DNA from: Vandiemenella viatica
Taxonomy: Eukaryota > Arthropoda > Insecta > Orthoptera > Morabidae
Direction: 5' to 3'
Assembly (NCBI GenBank): GCA_031002005.1
Contig: CM061920.1
Coordinates: 48,958,610-49,022,609 of the forward strand
Length of the DNA stretch: 64,000 bases
Shown here: positions 56,741-64,000 of the stretch, one piece after another
How positions within the stretch are numbered: position 1 is the stretch's first letter
Layout: each line of letters opens with the position of its first letter
The notes under the pieces: model-generated
The model's input: only the letters and a program-made list of their open reading frames with translations
Database searches by the model: none
What the model was told of the DNA's origin: nothing
Position numbers and translations under genes: made by a program

Positions 56741-57921
56741 AGGTTAGGCGGGCTCAGCATGTTACGTGTTAGCTTAGGTTACTGAAAAAACGATTAGCTG
56801 ATGCTGTGAACATGTCACTTTTAAATCAAACACTTATAATTTTGTCACCTTTAATTTCACCGAGACTGTTGGCCTCTCATTCAGGAGGATACCGGTGTGT
56901 ATCCCGATCTGGGCATCGGATTAGGGTTTTCTATGCACGTGGGTTGAATGGATAACTGTTGTAACCACTTATGAATGAAGTGGATGTTTCTCACTCCAGT
57001 TGAAAACATACCTAAAGTATTCCCTGATTTTTTGAGGATCCAGCCACGAAGGCTCTGCTTTGGAGTAAGGTTACGAGTTTATAGGAGGTGGTGATGGTGG
57101 GGGTAAGCCTGTTGTATGTGGGATACATCACGACACGTACTGTGGGGCGAGTGGTGGTGGTTGTAAACCTGTGAAATCCTGTTTGTGGAAGACCGCTTAT
57201 CCCATAGTTCACCAATCTGGACTCTGATTCTACTTTAAACGTGTGTGAAGCGAAACTTAGCAACACGAGGTATATAGGTTGTCATTATAATTGAAGACTA
57301 TTTTGTCAAACGCAAAGGGTATAAGACGTATTTCGTGAAACGTCGATTTCAATTTGCACCATACAGTATTCAAACTGTGGAAACGATTAGCTGATGCTGT
57401 GAACATGTCACTTTTAAATTTAAAAAAAAACTTATAATTTTGTCACCTTTAATTTCACCGAGACTGGTGGCCTCTCATTCAGGAGGATACCGGTGTGAAT
57501 CCCGATCTGGGCATACGGATTAGGGTTTTCTATGCATGTGGATAGCTGTTGTAACCATTTATGAATAAAGTGGATGTTTCTCACACCGGTTGAAAACATA
57601 CCTAAAGTATGGTCTAATTTTTGAGGATCCACCCACGAAGGCTCTGCTCCGGAAAAAGGTTACGAGTTTATACCACAAGAAATGTGGCCTGAATGGGCCA
57701 GCACCAGGTTTCTCTCTCTCCCTTCTTCGTCTCTCACTGTATTGATTAATAATAATATTTTTAAAAAAATGGCTAGCCTGAACATATATACTACTATTAC
57801 TATGCGTACCATTCGTACGAAATCCAAACAACACATTTATAAACTGATCAGCATTTAGTCTCTGCAATAGAAAATATTAACGGTAATTCTAAAGTAAAGG
57901 AAAACGTACTGGGCTTAAGAT

Positions 57922-58171
57922 TTTTTTTTTCTTTTTACTTATGGCTTTACGCCTCGTCGAAGTCGAGGTCATTAGAGGCGGGATGTGACTGGAGACAAGG
58001 AACGGGAAGGTATTCGGCCATCGCCTTTTTGAAGGAAACACCCCGGCATTCGCTTGGAATGATTTAGGTAAACCATTAAAAACCCAAATCTGGATGCCTG
58101 GACGGGGATTCGAACCCGCGTCCTCCCGAATGCGAGGCCAGAGAGTTAACCGCTCACCCACCACGCTCGGT
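57922..58171 (-). mobile_element. SINE, full length (right arm)
   Basis: Mirror of 52987-53231. Confidence 0.9.
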
Positions 58172-58545
58172 CTGAGCCGTAAGAATATGCACAAAACTTT
58201 GTCCAAAACACTCGCCGTCACAAACGTCTTTCGCCGAACTTATCGCAGTTAGTAAGTCTTGGTCACTCAATATCCGTGCAGTATGCAATATGCCTCTGCC
58301 AAAGAAGCGGGATAAGTAGCAAGATTGTGTAGTTGATTAGAGTTACTGTATTAGTCTCTAACATGCAGCGTCCCAGCTAAAGATTTTTTGTCAAAGTTCA
58401 CACTATTTCCCTGTGTCTCTGGTAGCAGCAATATCTGCGTAACCAGTCATTTCAGATGTTGGAAATTTCATAATTATGGAAGCACCATGCAAAAAAAATT
58501 ACTTCTCAGAATAGATATTTTTCAGTATTGGTCCACGAAAATTAC

Positions 58546-58730
58546 CGATCGTGGTGGGTGAGTGTTAACGCTCTGACCATGCATTCAGAAGGGCGCTGGT
58601 TCGATTCTCCGTCTGAGCATCCATATTCTGGTTTTCCATGGTTTCCCCAAATCACTCCAGGTGACCGTTCCCTGCATCAATCCTTTCCCGCCTCTAATGA
58701 TGTCAATGTTGACGAGGTGTAAAGCCATAC
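58546..58730 (+). mobile_element. SINE (right arm)
   Basis: Mirror of 52432-52615. Confidence 0.8.
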
Positions 58731-58784
58731 TGGTACGCTAATAATTTATCCACTTACGATGGTGATCCCTTAGTTCGTAGCCTG

Positions 58785-58975
58785 ACACTAATACACATGA
58801 GATTCGCATTCGGGAAGATGCGGTTTCGAATCCTTGTCCGGGCACCCACATCTGAATTTTCGCCTTGGTTTGTTCAGAAGGTCACTGCCGAATTTCTTCC
58901 AGTTACTTGCTCCCCGGTCCTTTCCCACTTCTAACGATTTTGACGTCAACGAGGTGAAGCAAGAAAAAAAAAGGC
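58785..58975 (+). mobile_element. SINE (right arm)
   Basis: Mirror of 52190-52375. Confidence 0.8.
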
Positions 58976-59244
58976 TTTTCCATAGCATTAATTTTTCGGG
59001 TGATATCTATACTAACCTGGTTGCTTACATATAAGTTACACACTTCAAGCACGTTCTTTACCATGCAGCGTCCCAGCTAATGATGTTTTGTCAAAGTTCA
59101 CACTATTTCCCTGTGTCTCTGGTAGCAGCAATATCTGCGTGACCAGTCACTTCAGATGTTTGGAAATTTCATAATTATCGAAGCAGCATGCAAAAAATTA
59201 CTTCTCAGAATAGATATTTTTCAGTATTGTCCACGAAAATTATC

Positions 59245-59392
59245 GAGCGTGGTGGGTTAGTGTTAACGCTCTGACCATGCATTCAGAAGGGCGCTGGTTG
59301 GAATCTCCGTCTGAGCTCACTCCAGGTGACCGTTCCCTGCATCAATCCTTTCCCGCCTCTAATGATGTCGATGTTGACGAGGTGTAAAGCCA
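59245..59392 (+). mobile_element. SINE, internally deleted (right arm)
   Basis: Mirror of 51755-51905, with the same internal deletion. Confidence 0.8.
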
Positions 59393-59462
59393 TACTGGTA
59401 CGCTAATTATATCCACTTACGATGGTGATCCCTTAGGTTCGTGGCCTGACACTAATACACAT

Positions 59463-59628
59463 GAGATTCGGGAAGATGCGGTTTCGAATCCTTGTCCGGG
59501 TACCCACATCTGAATTTTCGCCTTGGTTTGTTCAAAAGGTCACTGCCGAATTTCTTCCAGTTACTTGCTCCCCGGTCCTTTCCCACTTCTAACGATTTTG
59601 ATGTCAACGAGGTGAAGCCAGAAAAAAA
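59463..59628 (+). mobile_element. SINE (right arm)
   Basis: Mirror of 51520-51705, but missing about nine bases of the GCATTCGG block present on the left. Confidence 0.8.
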
Positions 59629-59864
59629 AGGCTTTTCCATAGCATTAATTTTTCGGGTGATATCCATACTAACCTGGTTGCTTACATATAAGTTACACAC
59701 TTCAAGCACGTTCTTTACCCACCTCCGTATCAAAATTGATCTGTCATACAACGTTGCAGCCAGCAACATTAGACATGTGAAATAATGTAATGGAGCTCCG
59801 TTCCTATCCACAATTGGGTTGATACAGGTTGTACTGGTCGGGAACTTAGGACGACGCGGTTTTG

Positions 59865-60000
59865 CCCGGTCAACCATGTTTCGATTTTACAAGGTTTTTC
59901 CGCAACCGCTTGAGGTGAATGCCGGGATGGTTCCCACAAAGGACCATAGTCGAATTCTCCCCCGTTCCTTCGTTCAATCCTCTGTCGCCTGTAAAGTTCA
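59865..60000 (+). mobile_element. SINE, highly diverged (right arm)
   Basis: Mirror of 51165-51300. Confidence 0.5.
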
Positions 60001-60198
60001 CGATGAGAGACGACTGAAGAGGCATAACACCCTTCGATTTTACAAGGCTTTTCCACAACATTATACAGGTGAAATAAGGAAACTGAGCTCCGTTCCTATC
60101 CACAATTGACATTCAGTGTATCGCACTATAAACGTGACTCCATATTTATTTACTTCGCATGCGCAGATAGTTGTTTGTTCTCACTAGCGCGCGATGGA

Positions 60199-60275
60199 TG
60201 CCTGGACGGGGATTCGAACCCGCGTCCTCCCGAATGCGAGGCCAGAGAGTTAACCGCTCACCCACCACGCTCGGT
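60199..60275 (-). mobile_element. SINE head only (right arm)
   Basis: Mirror of 50865-50945. Confidence 0.85.
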
Positions 60276-60423
60276 CTGAGTCGTAAGAATATGCACAAAA
60301 CTTTGTCCAAAATACTCGCCGTCACAAACGTCTTTCGCCGAACTTATCGCAGTTAGTAAGTCTTGGTCGCTTCAGTAGAAATCGCGTGGTAAATGGTGTA
60401 CCTTCAAGATTGTTCGGTGAATA

Positions 60424-60663
60424 AGTTTTTTTTTTTTTGGCTTTACGCCTCGTCGACGTCGAGGTTATTAGAGGCGGGAAAGGACGGAGGTCAAGGAACA
60501 GGATTCGGCCGTGGCCTTTGTGAAGGAAGCATTACGCCATTTGCCTGGAGTGATTTGGGGAAACCATGGAAAACCCAAATCTGGATGCCCGGACGGAGAT
60601 TCGAAACTACGTCCTCCCCGAATGCGAGGCCAGAGCGTTAACCGTTACACCACCACTCTCAGT
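60424..60663 (-). mobile_element. SINE, full length (right arm)
   Basis: Mirror of 50473-50711, with a small deletion around GTCAAGGAACAGGATTCGG. Confidence 0.9.
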
Positions 60664-60835
60664 AGAAACGCGTAGTCCACAAGCTTCGAGCATGGCAATG
60701 CTATTCCGGCGAACTTCTCTGTTCATACCGCAGAATTCTCATACCTCACAGAACGACAAAAGCAGCAGAGTACATTTTCTTGCAATCCATTTGCCTGCCA
60801 TTCATATCTTGTCTGTGTTTCTTGACGAGTTTTGT

Positions 60836-60964
60836 CTTGGCATTTGCCTGGAGTGATTTGGGAAACCATGGAAAACCCAAATCTGGATGCCCGGACGGGG
60901 ATTCGAACCGCCGTCCTCCCTGAATGCGAGGCGAGAACGCTAACCGTTACACCACCTCTCTCGG
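60836..60964 (-). mobile_element. SINE, 3'-truncated (right arm)
   Basis: Mirror of 50171-50297. Confidence 0.85.
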
Positions 60965-61915
60965 TAGAAACGCGTAGTCCACAAGCTTCGAGCATGGCAA
61001 TGCTATTCCGTTGATCTTCTCATACCTCACAGAACGACAAAAGCAGCAGAGTACATTTTCTTGCAATCCATTTGCCTGCCATTCATATCTCAAGGGCAGC
61101 TGGACACCAAGAGTCAGCTGGTGCTAGGGAAGTCAGGTGTTCAAACAAGTGGCCATCCCCAGGTAGCGAGAACCGGTTTTTGTTCACCCGCCCGCTGTAC
61201 AAAAACTGGTTCTCGGCGCGGGATATTAGGTTACAACAGGTTTGTACCTGCCCGCCCCGCTCTACAAACCGGTTTCTTGCGCGGCGTATCGATTACAAAC
61301 CGGAGCTGGCGCGACACACCTGGTGTGGTTGGGGTCGCTCAAGTGGCCTAACAAAAAATAATACACCAAGGGCAGCTGGTGCTAGGGAAGGCAGGTGTTC
61401 AAACAAGTGGCCATCCCCAGGTAGCGAGAACCGGTTTTTGTTCACCCGCCCGCTCTACAAAAACTGGTTCTCGGCGCGGGGTATTAGGTTACAACAGGTT
61501 TGTACCTGCCCGCCCGCTCTACAAACCGGTTTCTTGCGCGGCGTATCGATTACAAACCGGTTGACGGCGAGGGGTTTCGAATTCAAGGTCAGAGGCAGGG
61601 TATCAGATTACAATAGGTTTGTACCTGCCCGCGGTTTCGAATTCAAGGTCGGCGGTAGCGTATCAGGTTACAACAGGTTTGCACCTGCAAAAGGTGCCAG
61701 GTTACACGGAAGGAACACCTGCAGGTTTCAAGGTCAGCGGGATGGTGTCAGGTTACAAGGAGGGGAGGGGAGGGGGGGTATCAGGGTGCAAAGAGGGGAA
61801 ACTGAGGTTTCAAGGTCAGCGGGATGGTGTCAGGTTACAATGGTGGCGTGGCTAACTTTAGTTCCGAATTCGCCGCTAGGGGGCTTTGGGCCTGTTGCGG
61901 CAAATCCACACTACT

Positions 61916-62524
61916 CATAAAAGTGTATCAAATGCTATACAAATGCAATTATTTGATTGATCTATTTTCCGAATCCAAACATTTCCTTCACATAAAACTG
62001 TGTGTCTCCATTCATGTAGAAAGTAATAAACGTGTGTCTTCTTTTTTGGCAATATACGGGAACCAGTCCTACCTAGGACCCGCTCAAATCAAGGAGATTC
62101 GTTTTAATTTTATTTCCGAAACGAGTAAGTTGTTGTATCTAGGACTAAGCTCACATTTCAGAGTATATTACATGAAAACATTGTATTAAGGAAGCACAAT
62201 TCTTTTATTAATGATAACGTCGAAATTCCAACATTACTTTCGGTTTTGTTTTGTATTCTCTACATCCACAGCGCAGAAGAGCTTTCAGCTGCTTTGTAAG
62301 AGTTCAAGATATTCTCTCTTAATTCGTTTCAACTATTTTCGCATGGTTGATGACATAGCTTGTTTTCCTAATAAAATTATGCTGGTATTATAATTAATAC
62401 AGCGGTCAGAATCACACTCAGTTAACAATTTATGGGCTGAGTGGAGCGTTTTGAATGTAATAATATTCTTATTCTTATCAGTTTATTTCTTAGTTTTATT
62501 TCCACCTTAACATTCTTGATTTCA
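61916..62524. other. No recognisable feature
   Basis: Right flank of the palindrome. It does not continue the RTE-like LINE that abuts the left end, and no gene is visible. Confidence 0.55.
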
Positions 62525-63126
62525 GCGACCTAGTAGCTCAGTGGATAAAGCGCCTTTCGCCGAGCGAAATCGGAAGGACGTTGGTTCGAATCCTAGTCCG
62601 ACTATCCAGCATTCGGTTTTTCATGGTTTCCCCAAATTACTTAGTCGAATGCGGGGATGGCTCCTTCAAATATGGCATAGATGAATTCTTTCCCGTTCCT
62701 TGTCCCCAGTATTTTCCGATCTCTAAGCCAGCGCCCATGAACCACGTAGCTCCATTTTGGCCTCCTTTGAACCCCTCTTACCCCCCCCCCCCCTCAGTAG
62801 CACGTAGCTTTTTTCCCTTTGGTTCTAGAAGACATTTTGAACTGTTTTGTCTTGTCAGACTATTGTAGATTACATACGGAGACAATTAAATGAAGGAAAT
62901 AAATATTCACACAGGCTGTTGTGAGTTCTGTACCTCATTTTAACTGCGAAAAATGATATGAAAGAAAAGCTACGCGGCCTGGCTCGGAACCCCCCCCCCC
63001 CACTCCCCACCCCATGTATCCCAGCATAGTTTTCCAGCCAATCACTGCCCCCCCTCCCCTAGACTGAGGTTCGTAGTTTATGGACGCTCCCTAATGACCT
63101 CGACGCCGATGAAGCGTAAAGCCATA
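62525..63126 (+). mobile_element. tRNA-derived SINE split by a MITE
   Basis: The head has GTAGCTCAGTGGATAAAGCG (a clear A box, closer to a tRNA than other copies) and TTGGTTCGAATCCTAG (B box). The body runs to CCGATCTCTAA at 62726. The remaining tail, TGACCTCGACGCCGATGAAG plus CGTAAAGCCATA, resumes at 63095 after the MITE. The head differs from the other copies, so it may be a distinct subfamily. Confidence 0.85.
62727..63091. mobile_element. PIF/Harbinger-like MITE, copy C (inside a SINE)
   Basis: Left end GCCAGCGCCCATGAACCACG; right end CGTAGTTTATGGACGCTCCC. It is flanked by TAA on both sides (62724-62726 and 63092-63094). The interior matches copies A and B. It interrupts the SINE, so it is the younger of the two insertions. 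Confidence 0.85.
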
Positions 63127-63464
63127 TCTGAACAAAAAAAGCATTTTATTCGTAATTTAGGGTACTAAGTTCAAATCCCGTTTCAAATAGGAACGTTTAG
63201 GACTTTGCCTTGTTATTGTGAGGCATGTCAAGACGCTGTTTGGTTCTGGCTCCACGTTAGGACCCAGAGGAGAGGAACCGACTATAGTAAGCATGGCACA
63301 TTGGTTCAGGACGCCTCCTAACCACTGTGCGAGGATTGTGGTGCACCCACTGGTTTAATTAATTGGCATTTAAAATTAATTATAACATGTGTGAAGGTTG
63401 CTAAATACGGGATCTGCATAAACATTGAATTTATAAAATAACGCCTAGCGCCACGAAAAAAATT
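63127..63464. other. No recognisable feature
   Basis: Unique sequence between two SINEs. Confidence 0.5.
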
Positions 63465-63474
63465 CAAATAAATA

Positions 63475-63721
63475 TATACCGAGCGTGGTGGGTGAACGGT
63501 TAACGTGCTGGCCTCGCATTCGGGAGAACGTGAGTTCGAAACCTCGTCCGGGCATCCAGATTTGCGTTTTCCATGGTTTCCCCAAATCACTCCAGGCGAA
63601 TACCGGGATGCTTCGCTTAAAAAGGCCATGACCGAATTCCTTCCCGTTCCTTGTCCCCAGTCTCGTCCCGCCTCTAACGACCTCAGCCGTCGACGAGGCA
63701 TAAAGCAATAAAAAAAAAATC
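63475..63721 (+). mobile_element. tRNA-derived SINE, full length with TSD
   Basis: Head GAGCGTGGTGGGTGAACGG, B box AGTTCGAAACCTCG, a complete body, CGTCGACGAGGCATAAAGC tail and poly-A. It is flanked by a perfect CAAATAAATA duplication (63465-63474 and 63722-63731). Confidence 0.92.
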
Positions 63722-63731
63722 CAAATAAATA

Positions 63732-64000
63732 GAACAATCCACTTTTATTCAATACATCATGTATTTGGAAACTAGGATCACAGAAGAAATTAAAACTGAA
63801 ATTGTCCTTAAAATGTACAATGCGTTTAATAATATGGCTTTAGCACAGATAATAAATACAGAAAGCAAAAAATGTTCTCATCTGTTTGATGGCAGTCACA
63901 GAGTCGCTAGCAGGTCAAATGCTCATCACTTAGGAACTCGAAAAATATCAAAGCTGCACTTGCGGTGAGTGATCGTTCGACCAATTTACCATGCAGAACC
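63732..64000. other. No recognisable feature
   Basis: Short AT-rich end of the window. The 69-codon frame at 63759-63968 shows no motif. Confidence 0.4.

Larger units (their letters stand above)
56788..61915. repeat. Right arm of 12.5-kb palindrome
   Basis: Reverse complement of 49457-54367 with high identity. The main difference is an extra duplicated stretch at about 61086-61370 (two copies of GGTGCTAGGGAAG...GGCCATCCCCAGGTAGCG) containing about 85 bases absent from the left arm. Small indels and substitutions elsewhere show the arms are not a perfect machine copy. Confidence 0.96.

Noticed and set aside
49457..61915. Palindrome as a Maverick/Polinton or complete viral genome
   Set aside because: The ends start with AGT as in Polintons, but there is no 6-bp duplication, no polymerase B, integrase or capsid gene, and the arms are full of host-type SINEs.

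Overview
The window looks like intergenic DNA from a large, transposon-filled arthropod genome. It is probably an insect and possibly an orthopteran or other polyneopteran; that is an inference from the style of the repeats (a tRNA-derived SINE that appears more than twenty times, CR1-like and RTE-like LINEs, TCAGT initiators). I found no intact ordinary host gene, rRNA, functional tRNA or CRISPR. Almost everything recognisable is a mobile element or its debris. One 1000-base assembly gap lies at 35349-36348.

Region by region. 1-19.9 kb: decayed pieces of LINEs (1390-1850, 3255-3912, 13260-13440), a mariner fragment beside a hAT-like MITE (2312-2705), a 1.1 kb inverted-repeat element with MADF coding remnants (7907-9025), two PIF/Harbinger-like MITEs (6467-6828, 11555-11949) and several SINEs. 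19.9-28.0 kb: a second 1.1 kb MADF element (19898-20997) sits 29 bp from a fold-back element (21030-27864). The arms of the fold-back element carry MADF plus BESS-like coding remnants. A nearly full-length CR1-type LINE (21584-25946) has inserted into its left arm; this LINE has tandem 123-bp repeats at its 5' end, an intact ORF1 with an SGNH-hydrolase-like domain, and a lightly broken ORF2.

28-39 kb: minisatellites (31.6-32.98 kb) lead directly into a decayed gene of a family I do not recognise (33003-33665), followed by a second C-terminal-half copy (33690-33919). Next come a 600-bp tandem duplication, the gap, and a heavily frameshifted CR1-like LINE (36390-38990). 39-49.5 kb: SINEs with clear target-site duplications, a decayed Tc1 transposase (43390-44335), a CR1 fragment and a 5'-truncated RTE-like LINE (47739-49456).

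49.457-61.915 kb: a 12.5 kb palindrome with arms of 4.9 and 5.1 kb. Its 2.4 kb unique centre holds the second locus of the unrecognised gene family (54773-55456). The two loci share protein sequence, a TCAGT initiator exactly 11 nt before the ATG, upstream tandem repeats and part of the 3' flank, yet each is broken in a different place. This repeated family, inside a palindrome at one locus and behind minisatellites at the other, is the best candidate for something undescribed. It could be cargo of a mobile or endogenous viral element, but the sequence alone does not prove that. 61.9-64 kb: more SINEs, one of them split by a Harbinger-like MITE.
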